NCBI GenBank assembly: GCA_017303635.1
Contig: JAFLCG010000010.1
Span: 62,001 to 126,000, forward strand
Direction of reading: 5' to 3'
DNA length: 64,000 nucleotides
DNA from: Anaerolineae bacterium
GTDB taxonomy: Bacteria > Chloroflexota > Anaerolineae > Aggregatilineales > Phototrophicaceae
Both the position numbers and the translations under genes were made by a program. How positions within the stretch are numbered: the stretch's first letter is position 1; every line of letters begins with the position of its first letter. Shown here piece after piece: positions 6,927 to 14,851 of the stretch. The notes under the pieces are model-generated. The model had not been told where the DNA came from, did not search any database, and saw only the letters and a list, made by a program, of their open reading frames with translations.

Positions 6927-8342
6927 ATGAAAATCACTGGGATGCGGGCTTTCTCGTTGGTTGCCATCGGGCAGTTCATCTCACTGACCGGCAGCGCCAT
7001 GACCCAGTTTGCCCTGGGTATCTGGGTCTTTCAGCAAACTGGGCAAGCTACACCGCTTGCCGGTATCGCGGTCGCCAATGCACTCCCCATCTTTCTCAGC
7101 CCGGTCATCGGCGCACTGGTGGATCGCTGGAACCGCAAGCTGACCATGATGATTAGCGATCTCGGTGCAGGCGTGGTGACGATTATTCTGTTCATCCTGT
7201 TCAGCACAGGTAACCTGCAAATCTGGCACTTGATCGGTGGAGCCTTCATCAGCAGTCTGTGCGGGATGTTTCAATGGCCTGCCTACTCAGCTGCGATTTC
7301 GGTAATGGTACCGAAAGAACAGTACACCCGTGCCAACGTGCTGCAGGGGTTGGCAGAAAGCGCCTCAGGCATTCTGGCACCTTCGTTGGCAGCGGCGCTG
7401 TTGGTTGGGTTGGTTGTTGGTGGTCAACAGATCACGCTGCCAGCTACAATACTGAACTCGTTAGGATTGGAGCCAATCGTCTTCGGGGGTTTACGGCTTA
7501 TCCCGGCGCTCGGCGTCGTGGGCATCATGATGCTGGATATCGTGACCTTCATCGCGGCGATTGGCGCACTCCTTATCATCACCGTTCCACAGCCGGAGCG
7601 CAGCGCAACCGGCGCAAAGGCGCAAAGCAGCTTCTGGTCAGAGATGAGTTTCGGCTTTCGCTATATCTTCACCCGTCCAGGTTTACTGGGTCTGCAACTG
7701 GTGTTTTTGTTTGGTAATCTGTTCGCCGGTATTGGCGGCACCCTGTTGGTCCCGATGATTCTCTCTCGCAGTGACAATAACGAACAAATACTCGGTCTGG
7801 TCACATCCATGTTTGGGATCGGTGGCATTGCTGGGGGCTTGTTGCTGAGTCTCTGGGGCGGTCCCAAACGGCGCGTGAATGGCGTATTGATGGGACATAT
7901 TCTTAGCAGCCTGGGCGGTACCCTTCTGTTTGGCTTGGGGCGTATCGCGCCCATCTGGATGTTCGCCGCGTTTTTCACCAGCTTCGTCATCCCGGCCTTG
8001 AACGGCTCCAACCAATCCATCTGGCAGGCGAAGGTGCCGCCCGATGTGCAGGGCAAGGTCTTTGCCATCCGCCGGATGATCGCCTGGGGCGCAAATCCGC
8101 TGGCAGCGCTGCTCGCTGGGTTCTTGGCCGATCGGGTCTTTGAACCAGCCATGCGGGAAGGCGGCGCCTTGGTGTCGTTGTTCAGCGGCTTGGTCGGCAG
8201 TGGACCAGGGGCAGGCATGGCCCTCATCTTCATTTTAGCGGGTGTTTGTGGCGCGTTGGTCGGTGCGGCAGGCTATCTAGTGCCTGCTATCCGCAATGTG
8301 GAGGATGACCTACCGGATCATGGGGCAGTCGGTCCCGCCTAG
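6927..8342 (+). CDS. MFS transporter (macrolide/enterobactin-exporter type)
   Basis: Integral membrane protein of 471 residues with about twelve hydrophobic segments. The N-terminus (FSLVAIGQFISLTGSAMTQFALGIWVFQ) and the loop after TM2 (GALVDRWNRK) match the MFS_3 / EntS drug-exporter group. A long insertion between TM5 and TM6 (residues about 165-205) contains extra hydrophobic stretches. Substrate unknown; export of a small hydrophobic compound is the family expectation. A 131-base gap with its own promoter-like sequence separates it from the FAD gene. Confidence 0.85.
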   Translation: MKITGMRAFSLVAIGQFISLTGSAMTQFALGIWVFQQTGQATPLAGIAVANALPIFLSPVIGALVDRWNRKLTMMISDLGAGVVTIILFILFSTGNLQIWHLIGGAFISSLCGMFQWPAYSAAISVMVPKEQYTRANVLQGLAESASGILAPSLAAALLVGLVVGGQQITLPATILNSLGLEPIVFGGLRLIPALGVVGIMMLDIVTFIAAIGALLIITVPQPERSATGAKAQSSFWSEMSFGFRYIFTRPGLLGLQLVFLFGNLFAGIGGTLLVPMILSRSDNNEQILGLVTSMFGIGGIAGGLLLSLWGGPKRRVNGVLMGHILSSLGGTLLFGLGRIAPIWMFAAFFTSFVIPALNGSNQSIWQAKVPPDVQGKVFAIRRMIAWGANPLAALLAGFLADRVFEPAMREGGALVSLFSGLVGSGPGAGMALIFILAGVCGALVGAAGYLVPAIRNVEDDLPDHGAVGPA

Positions 8343-8363
8343 GACGAGGATGCCAGTTCATGT

Positions 8364-8396
8364 TTCATCGGGGTGTGTTTTGCACGCCCCGATGAA
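8364..8396 (+). terminator. Hairpin terminator candidate after the MFS gene
   Basis: TTCATCGGGG (8364-8373) pairs perfectly with CCCCGATGAA (8387-8396), with an extended loop. Only TTTA follows, so termination efficiency is uncertain. Confidence 0.5.
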
Positions 8397-8445
8397 TTTA
8401 GAACCGATCCCTAAACGATGCGGTGTTACTCATATTGCATCTTTT

Positions 8446-8493
8446 CCCTCCCCATTTGCCGAAGATAGCAATGGCGAGGGGGAGAGGGTTCTG
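8446..8493. repeat. Imperfect CCCTCCCC...GGGGGAGAGG palindrome
   Basis: TTCCCTCCCC-ATTTGCC and GGCGAGGGGGAGAGG flank a short centre immediately 3' of serS. It resembles the CCCTCTCC/GGAGAGGG repeats at 16072 and 17605. On the minus strand it could also terminate serS transcription. Confidence 0.4.
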
Positions 8494-8498
8494 CGTGG

Positions 8499-9920
8499 TT
8501 ATGCCTTCGTGATGCGCTCGGCCCCGCCCAGGTACGGTCGCAGCGCTGCCGGGATCAGCACGCTGCCATCCTCCTGCTGATTGTTCTCCATGATGGCAAT
8601 CATCACGCGCGGGGTTGCCAGTCCGGAGCCGTTCAGCGTGTGGACGAACTGGGTTTTCTTCTCCCCTGCCGGGCGATACTTGACGTTGGCGCGCCGTGCC
8701 TGGAAGGACTCGGTATTCGAGATCGAGCTGACTTCTAGCCATTCCTCAGTTCCGGCTGACCAGACTTCGACATCGTACTTCTTGGTCGCGCTGAAGCCCA
8801 GGTCGCCCGTCACGATCTCCAAACGGCGATACGGCAGTTCAAGCTTGGCGCACAGGTTCTCCGCTAGGCGGGTCATTTGCTCCAGTTCAGCGTAGCTGGT
8901 TTCCGGCGTGGTGAACTTGTACATCTCCACCTTCTCGAACTGGTGGACTCGCTTCATGCCGCGTGTGTCCTTGCCAGCCGAGGCTTTTTCCTTGCGGAAG
9001 CACGGCGAATGCGCGATGTAGTTCAACGGGAGTTGTGCTTCATCCAGAATTTCGTCCCGATGCAGGTTGGTGACGGCGACCTCAGCCGTCGGGATCATGT
9101 AGAGATCGGCTTCCGGATCATAGTAGACGTTCTCCATAAATTTGGGGAACTGCCCCGCGCCGAACATCATCGGTTGCTGCACCATGTACGGCACATAGAC
9201 CTCAGTGAAGCCGCTTTCCCGCGCCTGATCCAGGAAGAAGCTGATGAGCGCCCGTTGTAAGCGTGCACCCCAGCCCATCAGCACATACCCGCGTGAGCCA
9301 TGTAGTTTGACACCGCGTTCAAAGTCGATAATCCCGAGTGCCGGGCCTAAATCCCAGTGGGCTTTGGGTTGAAAGTCAAACTCAGGTAGCTCCCCGTGTG
9401 CCGGATGCGCGATATTCCCGCTTTCATCCGGGGCTACCGGAACGCTCTCATGGGGTAGGTTCGGCAGCCAGTACAGATGCTCGTTGAGTTGGCTTTCCAC
9501 CTTCGCGGCATCGGTATTGATGGCATCGACAGTATTGCCCATGCCGCGCAGCGCAGCCATCAGCTTATCCATCGCGCCGATCAGGTCCGGTCGAGGGAAA
9601 TCGACCTTAATAGTGGTTGCGCCACCCAGAATGTCGACGGCATCTTCATAGCGTTTTGCCGCAATCGCTTGATCGGCCTGTAATGCCAGCGCCAACCGTT
9701 TGTCTTCTGGCAGCGCCTTATTGCTCCGTAACATGCCCATACTCTTGTTGAGCTTGTTGCGGGTCGCCTGAATCCGTTCCGCCTCGGTGATGAGGGTGCG
9801 CCGTTCCTGATCCAGTGCGAGTATCGCATCAATGCGGTTACGCGCCGCTTCATCATTCAGCTTGGCGATTTGCTCTTTGACCCAATCCGGTTTTTCACGG
9901 ATCAGTGCGATGTCGATCAT
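8499..9920 (-). CDS. serS: Seryl-tRNA synthetase
   Basis: Class II aminoacyl-tRNA synthetase charging tRNA-Ser, 473 residues. The N-terminal 110 residues form the helical arm that grips the long variable loop of tRNA-Ser. Motif 2 is seen in PCFRKEKASAGKDTRGMKR and motif 3 in GLATPRVMIAIMENNQ, with the family ending VLIPAALRPYLGG. The arm-to-core linker (residues about 130-190) is longer than in E. coli. GGAGG lies eight bases before the ATG at 9920. A small membrane-protein ORF lies 47 bases upstream on the same strand. Confidence 0.96.
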   Translation of the reverse strand: MIDIALIREKPDWVKEQIAKLNDEAARNRIDAILALDQERRTLITEAERIQATRNKLNKSMGMLRSNKALPEDKRLALALQADQAIAAKRYEDAVDILGGATTIKVDFPRPDLIGAMDKLMAALRGMGNTVDAINTDAAKVESQLNEHLYWLPNLPHESVPVAPDESGNIAHPAHGELPEFDFQPKAHWDLGPALGIIDFERGVKLHGSRGYVLMGWGARLQRALISFFLDQARESGFTEVYVPYMVQQPMMFGAGQFPKFMENVYYDPEADLYMIPTAEVAVTNLHRDEILDEAQLPLNYIAHSPCFRKEKASAGKDTRGMKRVHQFEKVEMYKFTTPETSYAELEQMTRLAENLCAKLELPYRRLEIVTGDLGFSATKKYDVEVWSAGTEEWLEVSSISNTESFQARRANVKYRPAGEKKTQFVHTLNGSGLATPRVMIAIMENNQQEDGSVLIPAALRPYLGGAERITKA

Positions 9921-9967
9921 GCTTACGGCCTCCGGGATTGCCTGTAATCGAACAGGGTAGGGTGGGC

Positions 9968-10150
9968 TTACGGCTTACGTGGTAGGGTATCGTCTTTCGG
10001 CTCTGGCGGCAGCGGACGGGTGAGGTCAGCGCGCAACCGGAAGAAGGCAGCAATTATCCCAATCGCAATCACGATCAGGATAAGCGCATCGAATACTTGC
10101 CGGGTCATGAACGGCAAGGGGTAAGTAGATTCCACCAGTATGTGCTCCAC
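9968..10150 (-). CDS. Small single-pass membrane protein (hypothetical)
   Basis: A 60-codon frame from GTG 10150. Its middle (FDALILIVIAIGIIAAFF) is a clear transmembrane segment followed by a charged, proline-rich tail. Starts at GTG 10150 or ATG 10108 are possible; neither has a good ribosome binding site. Its position directly upstream of serS suggests co-transcription. The function is not recognised, and it could be fortuitous. Confidence 0.4.
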   Translation of the reverse strand: MEHILVESTYPLPFMTRQVFDALILIVIAIGIIAAFFRLRADLTRPLPPEPKDDTLPRKP

Positions 10151-10327
10151 AAGCTAGATGCAGGGTTTAGATTATCATGAAGGGCGATCAGCTTCCAGCC
10201 GCCAGCGGATGCATTTCAGACTGAAATGTGCCCCCACAGGGAGATTGCCTGGTTTCTGGGATTAGGCCGACCACCTGATAGCTTCCAGCACCAGCAATCG
10301 TCGCTGTTTTCGAGCCATAAGCTATCT

Positions 10328-10370
10328 GCCTTCCGCACTGTGAACTGAGAACTGTGTACTGTGAACTTGC
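10328..10370. repeat. ACTGTGAACT short-motif repeat
   Basis: ACTGTGAACTGAGAACTGTG is followed by another ACTGTGAACT. A near-identical ACTGTGAACTGAGAAC stretch occurs at 59402, making this a dispersed repeat. Confidence 0.55.
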
Positions 10371-10373
10371 TTC

Positions 10374-11486
10374 CTACTCTTGCCAGATCGGTAGCTTGAA
10401 GCTGAAGGTACTGCCGACCCCTTCCTCGCTGGTGAACCAGACCTTACCATTCATGGCTTCGATTTCTTGCCGGCACAGGTACAAACTGAGCCCATAACCG
10501 AACTCCGCCAGAATTTGGGGTTGGCGGGCACGGATGAACGGCTTGAAGACTTGCTCAAATTCTTTGGCGCGAATGCCGTAACCTTCATCAATGACATCAA
10601 TCTGGATAGCCTGATTGCCGCTGGAGGCATAGGCGATCAGGTTAATGGGAGTGGCTTTCAGGCTGTACATAATGGCGTTTCGTAGAATGTCCTGCAGGAT
10701 CGCCGTCAGCCGCTCAGGCGACGCTGCCACATACAGGCCGCCTGGTACCGAGGCAGTAATGCGTCCCCGATAGTCCTGCTTTTCGGCTTCAGGATCAACA
10801 ATGGTGCGCTCATCCAGCGACTCGATAAAGTCCTCGATGAAGTCGCTCAGGTCGATACGGCGGCGTTCTTCCCGGATGACTTCTGGTAGCCGTCCGGTGC
10901 GGATGTTTTCCAGACGGTGCATCAGCCGTGTGAGCCGTTCCAGTCGATTGTTGTAAATGGCGATCAAATTGGCGAAGCCACCAATGCGCCGTCCTAACTG
11001 TTCGATCGACTCGTTGGGACGCGGTTGCTTCAGGCTGTGTAGGATCAGTTCGGAGTGACCGGCGGTTCCGGCAGCCGCGTTCAGGACTTCGTCACGGAAG
11101 CGTCCCATCAATTCAGTGAGGGCTGACCAATCCGGCTGGTCGATGGTAATCATGGTGAAGCCTTCACCACCGGCACCGTGAATGAACGAAACCGAACACG
11201 GCGTATATTCGCCGGAAAGATAAATATAAAAGCGTACCGGCCGAGCCGATTCACGGGCTTTGGCGCGGGCGCTATCCGCCGTTTCGGAGCCATCGGTGGT
11301 GCGGGAGTTAAACAGACTGGAGGCGGCGTGCCAGCCGTTGGCGCGGATAAGTTTGAGATCCGCTCCGAGGATTGACTGCGCCGCCAGATTTTCGGTGACC
11401 AGATGATCACTGCTATCGAACAAAAGCACGCCGTGACCTAGTCCATCCAATACACTCTGATGACTCAGCTGCCGATTGACAACCAT
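10374..11486 (-). CDS. Sensor histidine kinase (cytosolic, PAS-like sensor)
   Basis: A 370-residue signalling kinase without membrane segments. Residues about 10-50 (LDGLGHGVLLFDSSDHLVTENLAAQSILG) look like a PAS fold; the C-terminal 150 residues are a HATPase domain with DEGYGI (G1), an F-box-like VFKPFIRA and FGYGLSLYLCRQ (G2). The dimerisation helices (LRRIGGFANLIAIYNNRLERLTRLMHR region) show no canonical HE/HD phospho-acceptor motif, so autophosphorylation is uncertain. The start at ATG 11486 is chosen because GGGGAA precedes it; the frame is open upstream to 11588. No adjacent response regulator is present. Confidence 0.78.
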   Translation of the reverse strand: MVVNRQLSHQSVLDGLGHGVLLFDSSDHLVTENLAAQSILGADLKLIRANGWHAASSLFNSRTTDGSETADSARAKARESARPVRFYIYLSGEYTPCSVSFIHGAGGEGFTMITIDQPDWSALTELMGRFRDEVLNAAAGTAGHSELILHSLKQPRPNESIEQLGRRIGGFANLIAIYNNRLERLTRLMHRLENIRTGRLPEVIREERRRIDLSDFIEDFIESLDERTIVDPEAEKQDYRGRITASVPGGLYVAASPERLTAILQDILRNAIMYSLKATPINLIAYASSGNQAIQIDVIDEGYGIRAKEFEQVFKPFIRARQPQILAEFGYGLSLYLCRQEIEAMNGKVWFTSEEGVGSTFSFKLPIWQE

Positions 11487-11586
11487 AGTGGTTCCCCGGT
11501 GGGTAGAGTTAACGCCAATTACCTGCTGATTGTAACCTGAAAACCGGACGGCGCTATGTATGCAAAGTGGCGAGTGGCTGTGAATC

Positions 11587-11617
11587 AAAAGAGGCGAGCA
11601 TCATGCTCGCCTCTTTT
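11587..11617. terminator. Bidirectional rho-independent terminator (Hsp20 gene)
   Basis: AAAA-GAGGCGAGCA-TCA-TGCTCGCCTC-TTTT: a perfect 10-bp stem with a 3-base loop, flanked by A and T runs. On the minus strand it lies 17 bases after the Hsp20 stop. Confidence 0.88.
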
Positions 11618-11633
11618 CTGGCTGGAAGCTACT

Positions 11634-12104
11634 TTAGTTCTTCGACTGGAGCAGCTTGCCATCCTTATTCTTGATGGCGATCAGCTTCGGCTGTGCTTCC
11701 GGAGCCTTCGGTAGCGTCAGCGTGAGGATGCCATCTTCATAAGTTGCTTCCACCTGCTCACTGTTGACCGACTGCGGCAGCGAGATTGACCGGCTGAAGT
11801 GGCCCCAGACTCGTTCCTGCATCAGCGCGCGGGTGTTCTCCGGGGTTTCCGGTTGCGGGATTTCCGCGTTGACCGTCAGTACGCCATCCTGCATCTTCAC
11901 GTTGATGTGCTCGGCCTTCACACCCGGCAGGGCGGTCGTGACGGTATAGGCATTGTCGGTCTCGTGGACATCAAACGCCAGGCTGTTCAGATTCATGCCG
12001 CTGACAGTGGGCCAACCGCGCCAGGCATCGTCAAATAGCCGATCCATTGCGCTCTGCATAGCGGCCATCTCACGGAAGGGATTCCAACGAATTATGCTAG
12101 ACAT
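11634..12104 (-). CDS. Small heat-shock protein, Hsp20/alpha-crystallin family
   Basis: ATP-independent holdase chaperone of 156 residues. The N-terminal arm (WNPFREMAAMQSAMDRLFDD) is typical of class A bacterial sHSPs. The alpha-crystallin domain spans about residues 42-140 (FDVHETDNAYTVTTALPGVK to YEDGILTLTLPKAPEAQP), ending in the conserved GxLTLxLPK strand. The C-terminal I-x-I anchor appears as LIAI. AAGGAGG lies six bases before the ATG. Its own terminator follows. No CIRCE element is visible upstream; the 5' leader carries a hairpin at 12128-12162. Confidence 0.93.
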   Translation of the reverse strand: MSSIIRWNPFREMAAMQSAMDRLFDDAWRGWPTVSGMNLNSLAFDVHETDNAYTVTTALPGVKAEHINVKMQDGVLTVNAEIPQPETPENTRALMQERVWGHFSRSISLPQSVNSEQVEATYEDGILTLTLPKAPEAQPKLIAIKNKDGKLLQSKN

Positions 12105-12127
12105 ACAATCCTCCTTGAATTACTGAT

Positions 12128-12162
12128 GCGTCCGCGAGGTCTTTATGAGGGTGATCGGACGC
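12128..12162 (-). promoter_or_regulatory. Leader hairpin upstream of the Hsp20 gene
   Basis: GCGTCCG (12128-12134) and CGGACGC (12156-12162) form a 7-bp stem with a 21-base loop, about 25 bases upstream of the start codon. The loop holds CCTC segments that could pair with the AAGGAGG ribosome binding site. A temperature-sensing role is speculative. Confidence 0.3.
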
Positions 12163-12261
12163 TGTTTACACTTATGGTATACGCCAGTTGTGTAGGAGGA
12201 AAATCGGAAAAATGTCAGAAAAATATTGGAGAAAGAACCCTACGAAAAACACCGCCTGGAC

Positions 12262-12285
12262 GTAGGGGCGCACGGTTGTGCGCCC
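12262..12285 (+). repeat. REP-like palindrome (GGGCGCAC/GTGCGCCC)
   Basis: GTAG then GGGCGCAC-GGTT-GTGCGCCC, a perfect 8-bp stem with a 4-base loop, 17 bases downstream of the lysS stop. Confidence 0.7.
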
Positions 12286-12302
12286 GGTTCAATGATGGGT
12301 TA

Positions 12303-13841
12303 TTAGCCTTCGGCACGTAGGTGCGGATACAGCAGCACATCGCGGATGCTGCGCTGATTGGTGAGCAGCATCACCAGCCGATCCATGCCCATGCCAAAGC
12401 CGCCGTTGGGCGGCATGCCATAGCGCATGGCACGGAGGTAATCCGTATCCAGCGGGGTCTCGTCGTCGTCACCTTCGCGGAAGGTCTTCGCCATGTCCAG
12501 GAAGCGGGCTTCCTGGTCGCGGGGGTCGTTGAGTTCGGTGAAAGCGTTGGCGAACTCCATACCGGCGATATACAGTTCCCAACGTTCGACGTGCAGGTCA
12601 TCGTATTCGACCTTCTTGGCAAACGGGGAAATATCGCGGGGATAGTCCATGATGAAGGTCGGCTGGATCAGATTCTTTTCCACCGTTTCACCAAGCAGAT
12701 GCTCAATCAATTTACCCCAGGGTTGGCCCGGAGCGACCTCAATGCCGGCTTTGCGGATGGCTGCTTCCAGCGATTTGGCATCACGGTAGTCCATGTAATC
12801 TATGCCGGATGCATCCCGAATGGCGTCACGCATGGTGATGCGCTTCCAGGGTGGGGTCAGGTCAACCGCGTGGCCTTGCCAGTTGATCTGCAAGGACGGA
12901 TTGACCGCCAGGCAGGCATCGACCACATAACCTTCACACAGGCGGGCCACCTCGTGATAGTCGATGTAGGCTTTGTAGAATTCCAGCATGGTGAATTCAG
13001 TGTTGTGCTTGAAGCTGACACCTTCATTGCGGAAGTCACGGCCCAGTTCGTAGACGGCATCGTATCCACCGACCAGCAGCCGCTTGAGGTATAGCTCGAA
13101 GCTGATCCGCAGGTACAAATCCTGGTCGAGCTGGTTGTGATGGGTGATGAACGGGCGAGCGGCAGCACCACCATAGATGGGCTGGAGCACCGGGGTTTCC
13201 ACTTCCAGAAAACCAGCGTTATCCAGATAGTTGCGGACGGCCTTGATGATTTTGGCACGTTTCATGAACACGTCACGGACATCACGGTTGACGGCCAGAT
13301 CGGCATAGCGTTGGCGGTAGCGGGCTTCGACATCGGTGAATTCACCGTATTCGACCACCGTGCCGTCGTCCTTGACCTGCTGCTTGATGACCGGCAGCGG
13401 GCTGAGTGACTTGGCAAGCAGCACAAAGTCCTTGACGAGGACGCTGACTTCACCGGCTTTAGTCCGCATCAGGGTGCCGGTGGCCTGCACAAAATCGTCG
13501 CTATCGACCAGCTTGTCCTTGACCAGGTTATAGGTGGCTTCGGCCATGTCATTGACGCGGAGGAACAACTGGATGCGACCACTTTCGTCCTCGATGTGCA
13601 TGAACGAGAGCTTGCCTTTGACATTGACCCGGCGGATGCGTCCACAGACAGTGACGGCGAGCTGTTGGGCGGCTTCAGCATCCTGGGCTTCGGCGGCTTC
13701 AAAAGCGGCGATGGCAGCGGCGCAGGTGTGAGTCCGTTGGACACGGCGGGGGAAGGCGTCAATACCCTGGGCTTCGATTTGGGCGACTTTGTCGAGGCGT
13801 TCGGCTTCCAGCTTGTTCGGTTGCCAGGCGGATGCGGTCAT
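12303..13841 (-). CDS. lysS: Lysyl-tRNA synthetase, class II
   Basis: Charges tRNA-Lys; 512 residues. The N-terminal OB-fold anticodon-binding domain (VCGRIRRVNVKGKLSFMHIEDESGRIQLF) is followed by the class II core with motif 1 around LEVETPVLQPIYGGAAARPF, motif 2 FRNEGVSFKHNTEFTMLEFY and motif 3 GFGMGMDRLVML. The start MTASAWQPNK at 13841 is preferred, because the upstream 40 codons of open frame translate an intergenic repeat (CACAGAGACACCGAG type) rather than protein. No strong Shine-Dalgarno sequence is visible. Confidence 0.96.
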   Translation of the reverse strand: MTASAWQPNKLEAERLDKVAQIEAQGIDAFPRRVQRTHTCAAAIAAFEAAEAQDAEAAQQLAVTVCGRIRRVNVKGKLSFMHIEDESGRIQLFLRVNDMAEATYNLVKDKLVDSDDFVQATGTLMRTKAGEVSVLVKDFVLLAKSLSPLPVIKQQVKDDGTVVEYGEFTDVEARYRQRYADLAVNRDVRDVFMKRAKIIKAVRNYLDNAGFLEVETPVLQPIYGGAAARPFITHHNQLDQDLYLRISFELYLKRLLVGGYDAVYELGRDFRNEGVSFKHNTEFTMLEFYKAYIDYHEVARLCEGYVVDACLAVNPSLQINWQGHAVDLTPPWKRITMRDAIRDASGIDYMDYRDAKSLEAAIRKAGIEVAPGQPWGKLIEHLLGETVEKNLIQPTFIMDYPRDISPFAKKVEYDDLHVERWELYIAGMEFANAFTELNDPRDQEARFLDMAKTFREGDDDETPLDTDYLRAMRYGMPPNGGFGMGMDRLVMLLTNQRSIRDVLLYPHLRAEG

Positions 13842-14013
13842 GGTGATGGTTTGTTCCAATGGGTAATCAGGCGGACACAACGGCGGGATTATACCATTGG
13901 AAGATTCAACACAGAGACACCGAGAAGTCACCGAAGAACACAGGGGAGAAGAAAGGGACAAATAAGCACAGCTGCAAAGTCAACGAAGCAAATTTTGAGG
14001 CAAGATGACCGTA

Positions 14014-14047
14014 TATTACCTGTTTTGCAGGTGAATATCAGGTAATA
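14014..14047. repeat. Inverted repeat TATTACCTG/CAGGTAATA
   Basis: Perfect 9-bp arms 14014-14022 and 14039-14047 are separated by 16 bases. The interval contains a further CAGG copy (14028-14031). It lies in the AT-rich segment upstream of the terminase island. Confidence 0.6.
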
Positions 14048-14068
14048 ATTACTTAATATTACAATTTG

Positions 14069-14103
14069 AAAATGGAACAAAATCGGAACAAATGTTCCAT
14101 TTT
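14069..14103. promoter_or_regulatory. LexA-like palindrome GGAACA-AA-TGTTCC inside a larger dyad
   Basis: GGAACAAATGTTCC (14085-14098) fits the Gram-positive LexA/DinR form GAAC-N4-GTTC. An overlapping 11-bp dyad AAAATGGAACA (14069-14079) / TGTTCCATTTT (14093-14103) shares its right arm. The 12-mer AAAATCGGAACA (14079-14090) recurs exactly at 58307-58318. It lies 110 bases before the DUF5681 gene. LexA control is inference. Confidence 0.45.
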
Positions 14104-14209
14104 TGGAAGCAAAGTATGCTATTTTTAGGATGTACTTCGAGCGGTTTCCCCCATTTCTCTACAGTCCGTTTCTCACAGTCGTTCACGTAGTTCCCGGAGC
14201 AAGAATCCC

Positions 14210-14632
14210 ATGAGTAAACCTGTGCCAAGCCGATGGACAGCCGGTCAGAGCGGCAATCCTAAAGGCCGCCGTAGAAATACCCGTACCCTGACTGAACTGC
14301 TGCGGCAGGAGGGTGATGAGATCGTACAGGTCGGCGATACCGTCCTGAGCAAACATGAGGTACTGGCGAAAGCGATGTGGCAATATGTATTGACGGGCGA
14401 AGTCAAGCTTGCCGGTGAGACATTGAAGGCGAAGAACGCCGGTGAATGGGTACAAGCCATCAAGTGGCTCACTGAGCGGCTTGAGCCGAGCGGGAGATCA
14501 ATGAAACCAGAGCCAGCACCGGAGATGGTGGTGCGGGTGATCCGAACTGACAAAACCCGACCTCGCACGAGCCTCTCCATTCATGACGCATATGACGCAC
14601 CTCTCGACCCGTTTCCGGAGCCGGAAACTTAA
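14210..14632 (+). CDS. DUF5681-domain protein (phage-type, terminase-associated)
   Basis: A 140-residue basic protein. The N-terminus SRWTAGQSGNPKGRRRNTRTLTELLRQ is the DUF5681 signature (PGQSGNPKGR), a domain commonly encoded beside phage packaging genes. The middle (KHEVLAKAMWQYVLTGEV...KNAGEWVQAIKWLTERLEP) is helical; the C-terminal 40 residues are low-complexity and proline-rich. GGAG lies ten bases upstream. A role as a small terminase-like DNA-binding partner for the large subunit at 14852 is inferred from context. No other phage structural genes follow. Confidence 0.72.
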   Translation: MSKPVPSRWTAGQSGNPKGRRRNTRTLTELLRQEGDEIVQVGDTVLSKHEVLAKAMWQYVLTGEVKLAGETLKAKNAGEWVQAIKWLTERLEPSGRSMKPEPAPEMVVRVIRTDKTRPRTSLSIHDAYDAPLDPFPEPET

Positions 14633-14683
14633 GCTCGATGCTTTGGTAAGGCCCGGTCAAAGACGGAACCCCTATCCCCCGGT

Positions 14684-14709
14684 CCCTTTCCCCGCACGCG
14701 GGGAAAGGG
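14684..14709. repeat. Long GC-rich hairpin CCCTTTCCCCGC/GCGGGGAAAGGG
   Basis: A 12-bp perfect inverted repeat with only two central bases, 50 bases after the DUF5681 stop. It is followed within ten bases by a GGGCGCAC-type palindrome. Confidence 0.7.
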
Positions 14710-14719
14710 GAGTTCAGAC

Positions 14720-14743
14720 GGGCGCACAGCCGTGCGCCCCTAC
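14720..14743 (-). repeat. REP-like palindrome (GGGCGCAC/GTGCGCCC), reverse orientation
   Basis: GGGCGCAC-AGCC-GTGCGCCC followed by CTAC, i.e. the GTAG flank is on the minus strand. A second partial copy (GGGCGTCCCTAC) ends at 14797. Confidence 0.7.
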
Positions 14744-14851
14744 AAGGGAGCGGATGGCCCGTCCCACAGGGAGGCTTCGCACTTGGGCGTCCCTACATTC
14801 AAGCTGTTTAATCACATCTTGCACAAGCTCGTACATTGAGGTTCGTTCGCA

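Larger units (their letters stand above)
13842..14209. other. Intergenic region between lysS and the terminase island
   Basis: A 368-base non-coding stretch. Its first part holds a degenerate CACAGAGACACCGAG-type repeat (about 13909-13975), related to the tail of the gene ending at 23394. Its second part (13990-14120) is AT-rich, unlike its surroundings, and contains two large dyads listed separately. No gene is seen. Confidence 0.6.

Noticed and set aside
12321..13094. 257-codon open frame antisense to lysS
   Set aside because: It is a frame shadow of a conserved synthetase gene, with no domain, signal or ribosome binding site.
13842..13961. Longer N-terminus for lysyl-tRNA synthetase
   Set aside because: The extension is translated intergenic repeat. 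The synthetase fold and expected start are at 13841.
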